Of a stretch of DNA of 64,000 nt, positions 35,401 to 46,402 are shown piece after piece. The position numbers and the translations under genes are program-made. The DNA lies in NCBI GenBank assembly GCA_902806565.1, contig CADCXA010000030.1, forward strand, positions 558,001 to 622,000, read 5' to 3'. The notes under the pieces were generated by a model that did not search any database, was not told where the DNA came from, and saw only the letters and a list, made by a program, of their open reading frames with translations. Source of the DNA: Hypoxylon rubiginosum (taxonomy: Eukaryota > Ascomycota > Sordariomycetes > Xylariales > Hypoxylaceae). Every line of letters begins with the position of its first letter. Position 1 is the stretch's first letter.

Positions 35401-38180
35401 TAATTTTAATAATAAATTTTTTAATAATTATAAAAATTTGGTTTTTTTTATATTTAAATTTAAGTTATTTATAACTTGTGTAATTATTAGTAAAAATAAC
35501 TATATACTTAAAATTAATAAGTTTTTTAATATTATAAAAAAAGATGTTTATAAAAATAATCTATAATAAATAATATGTTAAAATTAATAGTTAATAATAT
35601 ATTTAACGTTTAGTTTTTAATTATATATAAATATTATAAAAAAAAAATTATACTAAGATTTTTAAATAAAAACCATAATAATAATAAGCTTTTTTAATTT
35701 TATTAAAACTTATATATATAAACTTTTTATATATAAGTTTAATATTAATTATTATATATATAATATAAGGTTAATATATAAAATTAAAGATTTTTACTAG
35801 CTTAAAAATTTTAAAATTATAATATTAATTTATTTTAATAAGTTTTTTTTTAAAATTACTCTTAAAAATAAATATATTTTTTATATTATTATAAATAATT
35901 TTTTTTTCTTTAAGTTAATTATTATTAATTAAATTAATTAAAAGAAAAAAATAAAATTAAATTTTATATTAAAAAATAATAATTAAATTATCACTTTAAT
36001 AAATTTTTATTAATATAATATTAATTTTAAAGATTTTAATATTATTATTAATTACTTTAAATATTTTTTTAAATTATAAAAATAGTTGGTATTTTATAAG
36101 TTATTTAATATTATTAACTAAATATATTAAATAATTTAAATTAAAAATATAAATATTATATAAAAAATTATAATAATATAAATTAAAATTAATAATTATA
36201 AAAATATAAATATTAAATTATAAAATTATATAAATATTATTAATATTAATAATAAATATAATTAATTTTATATTAAAATTAAAAAAATTATTTAAATTAT
36301 TTAAAATATAAAAATTTATAAAACGAATTTAAAATAATAATAAATATATAAAAGCTTTAATATTAATTATTAAAAAACCTTTAAATATTTTAATAAATTT
36401 TAAAGGTTTATTATTATTATTTTTAATGTTTTTTTTTTATTTAAACTTAAGTTTTAAATAAATAATCTAATATTTATTATTACTTTTTTTATAATATTTT
36501 TTATAGTAAAAACATTAAAAAAGATTTTTAAAATATTTATAAGTATAGTTTTTAATTTTATAATTAATAATTTTAAACTTAATATTAATTAAAATAAAAT
36601 TATTATTTAAGTTTTTATTTTTATTAAATTTAATAATAATATTATTATAAAAAGTTTTAATATAAGTTTTTTTATTATTATAACGTTAAATAAGTTTATT
36701 TTAAAATAAAATTTAAATTAAAAATCTTTTAATAAAATTTTATTTAAAGAATTTATATTAATTAAAATATTAACTTTTTATAGTATTAATTATAATAAAA
36801 AGTTTAAATTTAAATAAAATTTTAATATTAAGTTTTTTAAAATAATTAACTATAAAAATAAAATTTATTTAAAATTTTTTAAAAGGAATTTTATTAGTAA
36901 GTTTAATATAAAAAATTTTATAATATAACTAAGAAATTAATTGTTTAAATTTTTTTAATATAGATTTTATAATTTATTTATAAAAAATATAAAGATTTTT
37001 TTTTTTTTTTTTATAACTTATAGTTTTAAGTAAGGTTTAAATATGGGGATTTATTAAAAATATTTAAAAAACTTATATATAATAAGTTTAATATTATTTT
37101 TAAGTTTTTTTTTTAATATTATTTTTAAATATTATTTTAATATTTTTAATAAAACTTATATAATTTATATAAATTATAATAATATAAAATAAACGGTTTT
37201 ATTTTTTAAAATTAAATTTGTTTTTTAATAAAAAAAAAGAAAAAAAAATAAAACTTAAATTAATTATAATAAATAATAAATATAATAAAATAAATAAAAA
37301 AATATATTATTTCTAGTTTTTTTAAAAATATTATAATATTTATTTATATTATATTTTATAGGTTATATAATATTTACTATTATAATATCGTATTTATTTT
37401 AAATATTAATATTTAACATATATTTTTAAAATGTTTTTTAAATATTTTTTTTTAAAAAATTTTATATATATATAAATTACTTAATTAATATAAAAAAAAT
37501 TATTAGAAATTAAAATAATTTATTAAAATTTATAATTAAATTTTATAAAAATTATTATTTATTATTTTATTAGTTTTTTATATAAAATATAAAATTATAT
37601 ATTTATAAAATAAATATTATTTTAATATATAAAAAATATTTAAATTAAAAACTTTTAATTAATATTTTAAACTTAATAAATAATTTAATATAAATAAAAG
37701 TTTTTAAATAATTAAATAAGTTAATTATTTATAAGTTTAATTTAATAAATATAAAAAAAAAAAATGGTTTTTTAAAAACTAAAAATCTTAATAATAATTT
37801 TTAATAATTAAAATAAAAAAATATAATAAGTTAAAAATCTTAAATTTAATAAAAAAAAAGTTAATAACTTATATTAAATTATATAATAAATTAAACTTAT
37901 AATTTTTTAATTAATTTAATATTATTTATTTAAACTATTAATTTATAATTTTATATATAAATTTTAATATATTAATATTTATAAGTTAATATTTTATTAA
38001 GTTTTTATTATAAATTCTTTAAAGTTAAAAATTTTACCACTAAAAAAAATAACAAACCGCCAATTTAATATAAAATTACTACGATTTAAATAAAATTAAT
38101 TATTTTAAATTTAATATATATTTTAATATAAAATAATTACTAAAAATACACAAGGGAAGCGTTATAGAGAGCGTATAACC

Positions 38181-38332
38181 TGTTATACTTACTCAGGAAA
38201 AATAATATAGGTGCAAAAAGATGATATAAAAAGCTTGGTTTTTAGGAATCTAAGCTGAGTGCAAAGCCAAGCCAAAAGCTCTCCAGAGCACAGACCACTT
38301 TGGGTGCACAGACCACGTGGGTGCCTGGAACA
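38181..38332. repeat. Right LTR
   Basis: The mirror of the left copy: the inner (left) part carries transitions (TGTTATACTTACTC), while the outer part to 38332 keeps GC (CAGACCACGTGGGTGCCTGG, ending AACA). Confidence 0.85.
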
Positions 38333-38445
38333 TCATCATACATAGCTAATTGTGTGCCAGCTGCACGGAGAGCATTTGCCCTCTCAGTGATATCGGAATA
38401 AATATGAGGGAGGATTGGAGGAAATATTAGACCCGTCGGCGGCGT

Positions 38446-39707
38446 TTAGAAGTCGTCGAGTAAGCCATCAAGCTCATCTAGCTCGATAGTCTCTGGACTT
38501 CTGTCCCAATCAAGAATGGCATCAAATTTGGCCCAGCTTTCGACCTCGCCGTCCTTCTTAGTCGGTAGCATCAAGCTCGGCCGCATAGCAGGGCTAGTCA
38601 TGAATGCCATGTGCGGTAATAGACTCGGCGCAAGCATCTTAGGTGGTTCGCCAAAGAGCTGTTCGTTTTGCATGCCGTCATCTATAGGCACTTGGTCAAA
38701 AGGGTCAGCTCGGAGCAAGTGCCCGCTAGCCTTCCGCTTCTGTAGTCCATCCGCTGTTTGCGTGAACTCCTTCTCATCTTTTTCCAACGGAGGTTCGTCT
38801 GCTCTGCTATTGCGCGACATGTTGGACATGTTGGTAAGAGATCGGTGATGCCCCGAGACTGAACCCATCGGCGTGCCAGGCATGGGTATGTCATCTTCCA
38901 TGTCCTCAAACTCAGGTGATGAGAGATCCACCTCAGGCGACATGCTAAGTTCTCTTCTTCGGTCGCAATCGGCATCCTCGGACGTCGAGGCTGAGCTCGA
39001 CAGCGACGGTGTAATAATGGCACGGTTCGCAGCAGAGGGATCCCGGAGAGGTAGACGAGGGCAGGTCGTTAAATAGAAGTAGGTGCGCCTCGGGTGGACG
39101 GTCTCGAGTTCCTTAGCCAAAGGACAAGGCGCAACAGCAGACCAACACGATCGCCTCAAATATGTAGACAACCGAGAAGAGATGATAGCGCTAGGGTTCG
39201 CGGATCTAAAAAGGCAAAGCAAGTTAGCTTGGGATGTGAAGCAATAACGTTTGGCAGAACTTACTGTTGGACGACTTTAACGCTGTTGGCCATCAGTGCG
39301 GCGGCTAGCTCCTTGACTAAATGAGGACGGTTCCGAGTCTCCTCGAGTCGCAGAATAACGGCCTCCACAATATCGTCGTTTATGCCTTCCAAGTCGACCT
39401 TCTTTATTTCAGGAAGTTCAGACAGTTCGGACTCGTCCATCTCAATGGAGGTTTGAAGGCTAGGCGAGGGCGGTGGTGTGCGATCATACTTGGCCGAGGC
39501 AACACCTTGTTTAAAGATAGGCACGGCGTTTGCAGAAGATACAGAGTTATTGTGAGACCGTTTGATCTTCTTATTCGGGTGCGACGAGCTTTCGGAGGAG
39601 GATCTAGAGCTTGCCATGCTGGAATTACTGGGAGAGGACCGATTTACTGGGATGTGTATTCCGAGAGACGGTAGAGACAACGATTTGCGACGGGTGTTGT
39701 ACGGCAT
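38446..39707 (-). CDS. GDS1-like winged-helix DNA-binding protein
   Basis: Two exons, 39265-39707 and 38446-39205, separated by a 59 bp intron, give 400 residues. The start is the ATG at 39705-39707; the N-terminus MPYNTRRKSLSLPSLGIHIP is characteristic of this fungal family. A winged-helix-like segment spans about residues 100-175 (EAVILRLEETRNRPHLVKEL, then NSVKVVQQSANPSAIISSRL). The C-terminal half is acidic and Ser/Pro-rich and ends in DWDRSPETIELDELDGLLDD, which resembles an activation or cofactor-binding tail. Yeast Gds1 is a nuclear protein linked to growth on glycerol. The stop lies 113 bp from the mutated retroelement, yet the gene looks intact. Confidence 0.82.
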
Positions 39708-40364
39708 GATGGGCAAGACACGGTAGACGTGGATTTAATTACAGCGCAAGTGTATATAGGTATCTTATATTCCGTGGTTGCATGAATCGAGAATACGAAG
39801 TGGTAGGTTGTAGTCTCAGCTCACAGGAAAAAAGGAACTCCAACTGGCGAGGCAAGAGTTGCGATGTAAGTCAGGGGAGCGAGCAAGCAATACCGTAGGA
39901 TTATAGATTATTAGGGGGGGGGAGGCGATAATGATATTGTATGAGTGGACGAGGGAGAGAAACCCAGGAAAGGCGGTGGGAGAAAAAAGACGAGGATCGC
40001 GACGGCGATGATGAACCGACGAATAGAAAGAGGAGAAAAAGCAAAAGTATCAAACTCTGGTTAAGCTAACGAGATGGCGGCGGCGAGAAGGCTTGAACAA
40101 TATGCCTGTTGTGTTTGTGTGTGATGGGAGAGGAAAAAAAAAAAAAAAAAAAAAAAAAGAGCTGAGGAATGCAGCAACAACTTCTTCGGCCGGGGGACGA
40201 TGGGACGAGCATTGGGGGATAGAACAGGGGAGGTACAAACGGTACAACAGCCATCTTGGATCCACCCCTAGGACAAGCATAGGACAGGCATAGGACAGGG
40301 AAGAGGAGAAGAGGGAAAAATTGGGGTGACCTTGTTCCCCTTGTCAGTGACCTTGTCAGTGACA
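39708..40364. promoter_or_regulatory. Upstream region of the GDS1-like gene
   Basis: On the gene's strand this is rich in C/T tracts (for example the complement of 39950-40035), typical of long fungal 5' leaders. It includes a homopolymer of about 25 A on the plus strand near 40133-40158 and small tandem repeats (ATAGGACAGG near 40270-40299; ACCTTGTCAGTG twice near 40340-40362). Confidence 0.45.
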
Positions 40365-43300
40365 TGCGTTGGAACCTACAAGGACCTCGATTTTTGCTGA
40401 AGTTTTGCTACGAATCCCATATAAGAATTGAGAGGGAAGGCTGTTCATTGCAGGTCATTGCAGAAGTACCTCTTGGCCCCAGTGTCGTATCACAGGATCA
40501 TCCCTTGTACGTCTATTGCCCCGTCTGGAAATGTTCAACCAATCAGCATACAGCTAACTCTTGATGGCTGGACCAAATTTTCGTTCGTCACTTTTTTCTT
40601 TTTTTTTTTTCTTCCTTACCCTTTCGAAAATTTAAGGGTCTTGTCCGCGCTTCCGTGCATTCTTTTAGTGAGGTATCCATCATTACGCAACAGATTGCCA
40701 CTTAAGAAGCTTTAGAGTATTCTTACAGTATCTATTATGTATTGTTGTTTATTACCCGTGCTTTGAGGTCAGTCGGGTTGCCTCTACGACAAACGACGAT
40801 TGACGAATAACATACATACCTAGGTACATAGTCGAAGCAGATTCGTTAGGGGGGATCTATTTACTTTCAAGATCGCAGCATGCCTAGCATCAACAGAAAG
40901 AGGCGGTAAGCAGTACGTAGACATGCAGGCAATGCATTGTGCATGTACTATGTGTACTATGTGTGTAGGATGACCCCAAAGCAGCAAGGTTTCCTTTGGC
41001 ATATTGGGTGCATCAGCAAGGACATGGAGATGGAAAATGGGAGATGGGAGATGATCAGGTTATTTTCCTTATTATATCTCTTCCCCCCTCTCTCCAGTTT
41101 ACGTATGAAATTTTCTTCCTTCTCGACTCTATGTTTTCCTGTTTCTTATGAGAAAACCGAAGATCAATACGCATGTTAGCGTAATAGAATGGGGGCACTT
41201 GTCGTTTGAAGGTTAGCGAAAGAGGAAATTCGAGAGAAGAGAAAAAAAAAATTGAGGCTTGGTGTGTGCGGAGCAAAACGGACGGGAAACAGTCTAGCAA
41301 GGATTATACTGCGTGCATACAGGGTTTAAAAGAAACTTGACCGATACTTTTTATCGATACCCGATAATTCTATTGTCACCGATACCTAATACCCAATACT
41401 TAATACCTAATACCTCATACCTCTCACTTGTTGTCGTCTTCATTCGCCAATCCATGATTCAGCCATGACGGTAGACGGAGGCTTGATTTCCATTCCCCCA
41501 ACCTGCCAACTACATACCCTACCAAAAATAATCCGGTGCCGCGCACTACGCGTATTATGTGCACGATGGTAACGGTTGTATCGGTATTGGTCGTATCGTA
41601 GTAGAGCAGCAAGGTTGAGGTTGGCTGACCTGCATGACTGCCTGGAACTGGAACTGCGCTGCAGTGGACCGTGGACCGTGGACAATGGCAGAGTGGCAGA
41701 GTGGACGACAACGGACTTACAACAACAGGTCTTTCAGTCTTTGCGCCAGCTTGACGTACCTCAACGTACCAATCACATACAGCTTGGCTTCCCGAATTGG
41801 TTGATGACCGGAAGATTCCCGCGAAGCCAGACCCAAACTTGTCCTAGTCTTCGGTACATACCTATGTACACCAAAGTACCAACGGCTAACCTCTTCTTTT
41901 ATTTGTGGATGAGACTTGAACCAATCTGAAACTTGCGGAGCTGCATGACGTTAAGTAATAAGGAGGAAAAGTCGAGTCTCGAGTCGTACGTTACGTTTTC
42001 CTCACGCGAGAAACTTCCCCAAATACCCACCATCTCATTGGATATCACAGCTAATATCACAGCTATACAATATGTACAATATGTACAATATGTACAATAC
42101 AACGAAAATCGCATGTCAATCTTGTGCTTATCAGAGGAAGAAAAAGCGTCACTGCGGCTTTTGTAAACCTTCCCCCTCGAAGCAGTTCTGTAAGACAGCT
42201 TAATATAACGGCGAACAGCGAATGGCCCGCCAACCCCTCGATTTCTTCCCCAACTCTCGGGTCCGTCTTTTCTGCGAAACACGTAAACACAGGTTGGCCG
42301 GCCGCACACTAAATATAACCCATGAATAACAGAGAGACAGAAGACAAACCCTGACTCGTATCTGCCTAAACTACTTCAACTATCAGACCGTCGTCATCTT
42401 TCTTAGGTTAGTGTCAACACGTATAGTGGCAGAATGACTAGACTTCTAGGCACATGGCGCCAGGCTGCCTATTACAACATCAATACTAACACAAAAGGTT
42501 ACGATTTGTGTGTATGCGTCCGTGCGTCTGACCACCATTTTTTTTCTTCTTATTGAAAGGTGGGTTGAGCCGTTCCACTCAGTCGACCCGGTTTCCTAGC
42601 CATCCTCCTCCAGCCAACCAGATGCCGTTTGTTCTCCCTCATTCGGAAATCGACTGCAGGCGAACGGGATCTCATCCTGTGCCGCTGTTTTAGGAAGTGG
42701 GGCGATTGAGCTGAGATGGACCAAGTCTACAAGTGCGGCCGAAGCCTAGACCGTGTGTGGCTAACCTTCAAGACTGTCTTAAGTCATTGAAGCTCCACTA
42801 AGCATCACAGTCTACCGAATACTGTACTAGTTTCTCTCCAAGCTAGACCGTATACGAACAGAAATCCCACGTGCCGGCTGCCGCACAAAAACCGCGCCCG
42901 CGCTGCCGGGTCTGCCGGACTACCTACCGGGGCGTTGGCCCAGAAGGTACTAGTCACGACAGTCTGGAGCCCGTAACTGGTAACTCGATGCAGCCTCGGC
43001 TTTCACCATGCAGCCAGATGCAAGCCTCAGGCTCCAGCTCAAGCCCTACACTTGTACAACTAGCTTTCTCTCTCTTCCAAGATCTCTTCCAGAATGTTAA
43101 GTCTAGATTAGAACCCGTACTTCAGCTCCTACTGCACTAAGTCTGAGCTGACTTGAAAGCATGTCCACTATAGTCTATAGGAGGTGGTTTGATCTACCAC
43201 CAATACGTATTCATTCCAAGATTGGACTACCAGCGATTAGTTCCCCTTCAGCATTCATCACAGCTTTCGCCGAATAAAATGGACAATTCCCCAAATCATA

Positions 43301-44020
43301 CCTCCCCCTTTTCGTTCTTTTTGTTCTCAAGAGCCTGGGAGATTAGACAATGATACGGTAGGAAAATGCTTGAACCCCCCTAACTATTCTATTTGGGCGA
43401 CCCATTTCGAGCTTTTCAGGTTTTTATAGGGAGATCGGTTACGTTTAATCGGCGATTACCCGTTGACAGATTTCGAAGTCACATCAACTTTACGTTACCA
43501 ATGCTACTATAGTACAGCATCTGTCGGTATCAAGTATGCATACTACGCCGAAAGCAGCCCTACTTTCGATTACGGACATAGTACTGTAGCCGATAATCTG
43601 TTCGCAGTTCACAGTAGTCCCACCTATCAGTTACCAGCCAGACTGGGACTCAAAACTCAATCACGTGCATGAATTAGGAGAATATGCCATCTTATATAAG
43701 TGCAAATACATCAAGACATAAAGTCTAGTTGCTATTTAATATCTTCTTACTCTTTATTTTTAGTTTCACTACCAGTCTTCTCAACTTGTAACACTACTTA
43801 CCTAGGTATATAATGTTACGTGAATGGGTATACCACGATTGCAAATATGCTGCACGTATTCTATCACACTTGATTCCCGTAGCATACAATACCCAATCGA
43901 GTGATATCGAGATACACCAAGACAATGAACTAAACCAAGTTGCTAAAGCGTACTTTGAAGACACAGACACATATGAAGATTTGGCGATCACGATATCTTC
44001 CAGACTCGATTCCTTCACGG
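40365..44020. other. Gene-poor region with short tandem repeats
   Basis: About 3.7 kb without a recognisable gene. Simple arrays are present: AATACC-type units at about 41379-41423 and TACAATATG four times at about 42065-42099. Open readings are short and overlap on both strands, as expected by chance. No tRNA or LTR was found. Confidence 0.5.
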
Positions 44021-44549
44021 AAATTAGAGGTTGCAATCATCAGTAGGGGACCAGCAGGTTTAGCAACGGCAATTAAACTTGGCAAGCTAGACTTTGTTGA
44101 CTGGAGGCTCTACGAGAAGAAACCTGCTATCGGCGAAACCGGCACCGGCATCACCCTCCAGCGCAATACGTGGAGGATGCTAGAACTTATGGGAACGGTG
44201 CAGCATCTCAGCACTAAAGACTTTTCAACCCGAAAAATGCAAATAGGCATTATCAACAGCACCGGTAACTCATGAGTTGGTATGACGATCGGTAGTTGGT
44301 TGCAAGATGAAATCATGGCCATACGAAGAACCCGGTAACTAAATACCACGCAAATTAAGAAACGGGCGGACTGGCGAACTGCTCGACGAACAAAGGCCTT
44401 GACCAGATACTCCGATTCACTAACATCCGTGTCGAGCCCATCAGGCTAAACTCCAGCAGGCTCTCCTGAGAGAAGTGGACCAGAGCCAGGTCCGCGTAGG
44501 CAGAAGATTGACCGAAATATCCCGGCTTGAAGGCAGGGAGAGGCTCTGA
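44021..44549 (+). pseudogene. FAD-dependent monooxygenase (salicylate hydroxylase-like) pseudogene
   Basis: The first part reads VAIISRGPAGLATAIKLGKL, VDWRLYEKKPAIGETGTGIT and LQRNTWRMLELMG, the FAD-binding start of fungal salicylate-hydroxylase-like monooxygenases; the usual GGGPAG is altered to SRGPAG. The frame closes at 44273-44275. About 70 bases later the family sequence resumes in another frame: KLRNGRTGELLDEQRP, stop (44400), PDTPIH, stop (44421), then HPCRAHQAKLQQALLREVDQ and SQVRVGRRLTEISRLEGRE. Both stops (TGA, TAA) could have come from CGA and CAA by C-to-T change. The catalytic C-terminal half is absent. Non-functional. Confidence 0.85.
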
Positions 44550-44590
44550 TAAAATATCTAAACTACCAGTAATAATATCGCTGGTCACGT

Positions 44591-45466
44591 TCATTGTCCA
44601 ACCCTCGCCTCATCCTCTGCATTTTCTGCGGGGATAAGCAGCCGATCCAGCTCTTCCACCACCCCGTCCGGATTCCAGCCATCGCCGGGCCAGCCATTAT
44701 CGCGCATGATCCGCTTCCGGTGCTCATAATCTAGCATCGCATAGGGCGACTCCCCCTCGTCCGCAAGAATCCAGCCGCCGTCCCCTTCGTCCATGCCAGG
44801 CATCCACACCAGCTCCCTCAGGTTGCGCTCGCAGGCGGCGAAAAAGGTCCCGATGCGCCAGACGCAGCCTTCGCCTCCCGACCCGTACGCGCGGAACAGA
44901 TTGTCGTAAGAATGGTCGTCGGGGTCGGGGTCGTTGCCGTCCTCGGGGATGCCGCCGATGTCGGGCCGCGCCTGGCGGTGGTAATTTCCCATAACGACGT
45001 TACCCAACTTCGTGTCCAGCCAGGCGTCGTGTCCATATTCCCGCCCCTCGGCGACATGCCCTAGCAGCACGAGATGCGGCGGCGGGCGCCCTAGGTCCTC
45101 TTCCTCACTATTGCTTGCCCGCTCCGGCTCACCGCTGCTGCGCTGCCTTGCGGCGGCCATCAGGCGCTGGTCGTCGATGTAGCTCTTGGGCTGCACGTCC
45201 GGCAGGATGTGAAGCGAGTCCGAAAACTCAAAGTACGGGATGTGGCGGATGAGGTGGAGAGCCTCGTCGTTGAGACCTAGGCAAGCGACCACGTCACAGT
45301 CGGCGGTCAGCTGCGGCCAGCCTTCCGGCGGCGGGTGCAGCAGCTTGGAGCCTACGCTGATGGCATGTGCGCGTGAGACGAACTCATAGTAGGAAGTGAT
45401 TGCTGCGACTGTCTCATCGTGAGAATATAAGCCCGCGCCCGTGTTGAAGGGTTGTTCTGTGGTCAT
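44591..45466 (-). CDS. Conserved fungal hypothetical protein, 291 aa
   Basis: A single exon from ATG 45464-45466 (MTTEQPFNTGAGLY) to a stop at 44591. It has no signal peptide or membrane segment. The N-terminal part (AAITSYYEFVSRAHAISVG, HPPPEGWPQLTADCDVVACL and LHLIRHIPYFEF) has the look of a fungal family of small cytosolic proteins that I have seen only as hypothetical. The centre is acidic (EDGNDPDPDDHSYDN), and RNLRELVWMPG and YEHRKRIMRDNGWPGDGWNP are near the end. G+C content is high and the frame is clean, so it is probably real. Function unknown. It is convergent with the dead monooxygenase, 41 bp away. Confidence 0.72.
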   Translation of the reverse strand: MTTEQPFNTGAGLYSHDETVAAITSYYEFVSRAHAISVGSKLLHPPPEGWPQLTADCDVVACLGLNDEALHLIRHIPYFEFSDSLHILPDVQPKSYIDDQRLMAAARQRSSGEPERASNSEEEDLGRPPPHLVLLGHVAEGREYGHDAWLDTKLGNVVMGNYHRQARPDIGGIPEDGNDPDPDDHSYDNLFRAYGSGGEGCVWRIGTFFAACERNLRELVWMPGMDEGDGGWILADEGESPYAMLDYEHRKRIMRDNGWPGDGWNPDGVVEELDRLLIPAENAEDEARVGQ

Positions 45467-46402
45467 GATATGGGATATGGGATTTGTATTGGTGATAGAA
45501 AGTTGGAAGTTACCTGTAGGTTAGGTACCTAGACCTAGGAGGTAGTTGGCCAATTGTTGACCGGAAATTCTCGCGTTTAATAATAGGTACCTATTTATAA
45601 GTTGCATGGTCAAAGCACGTCTCAAGTATATCCTTAATAATATTCTCGGTGTGTAACCTGAGGATACGCTAGAATTGTCGGTATTTCCAGACTACCGCTC
45701 TGCCTAACCAAAGAAATACGACATCCTTCTAATGAAAGAAATTTCTCTTTACTCTATTCTAAACTGCTCCCTAGCCCAGTGGCTTAACTAAGGGGAAAAC
45801 TCTAATAGATGGAAGCAAGCCATCGCCTCATAACTGAACCTCCGTGATACGTAGGTGATGCATATTCCTGTTGGCGGTAGTGCTACCTTGTATGAGTGCA
45901 CGTGGTTACACAATGTTATAGGCAGGATTCTGCGTGATGTCTTGGCAGGATTCTGCGTGATATCTTCGCATGTTAGAGATGAATGTACCACTGTAGCTTT
46001 AGCCCGTTCCCATTCGTTACCTTATGTACCTTATTATATTTATAGGAGAGAAGACTAAAGCTTCTTGTTAAGGCTATGCTTTCAGCCTCCTCACATCAGG
46101 TTTCTCGCAATATTTTCCCATTCTCTTGTATTGTCAGCTATAAGGATCCATTGCGCCTCATACAATATTTTATCATGTTTGTTGATATTAAGGGGGATTA
46201 AGGCGGCAGCGCCCTGGTGTTGTCATAAGGGCCACGCATAGGGGAAGTTATTCAGAGTAGTAGGTAGAAAATATTTGAATGTGAGAGTCTGGAGGTGAGG
46301 AGTATAAAGAGTCCGCCATGCTGGCCAATAGTTTTCAGGTATGCCATTCGTTAGCAATCTATTCAACTTTGACATAATTCGAATATTTTCGTTCTCTCTA
46401 TC
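45467..46402. other. Intergenic region with a 23 bp tandem duplication
   Basis: A 936-base gap between two divergent genes. GGCAGGATTCTGCGTGAT with GTCTT or ATCTT occurs twice in tandem (45921-45943 and 45944-45966). Nothing else was recognised. It should contain both promoters. Confidence 0.5.

Larger units (their letters stand above)
32260..38332. mobile_element. LTR retrotransposon, 6.07 kb, heavily A+T-converted (RIP)
   Basis: Two direct repeats of 152 bp with no length difference bound the block (32260-32411 and 38181-38332). They begin TGTT and the right copy ends AACA, the short inverted ends expected of LTRs. Between them the DNA is almost entirely A and T; some 60-base lines contain one G or C. 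The two LTRs differ only by C/T and G/A transitions where I compared them, which is the RIP signature. All reading frames are destroyed, so gag/pol domains and the family (Gypsy or Copia) cannot be read. A purine-rich stretch (AAGGGAAGCG, about 38151) lies before the right LTR. The flanking five-base duplications do not match exactly (TTATTC left, TCATCA right). Confidence 0.85.

Noticed and set aside
32400..38150. Possible mitochondrial insertion or centromere core because of extreme A+T content
   Set aside because: The block is bounded by two 152 bp direct repeats that differ only by transitions and begin/end TGTT/AACA. That is better explained by an RIP-altered LTR element. No mitochondrial protein or rRNA sequence could be read.
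41424..42309. Overlapping readings on both strands in the gene-poor gap
   Set aside because: They shadow one another, contain simple-repeat translations (for example HIVHIVHIV) and match no family.
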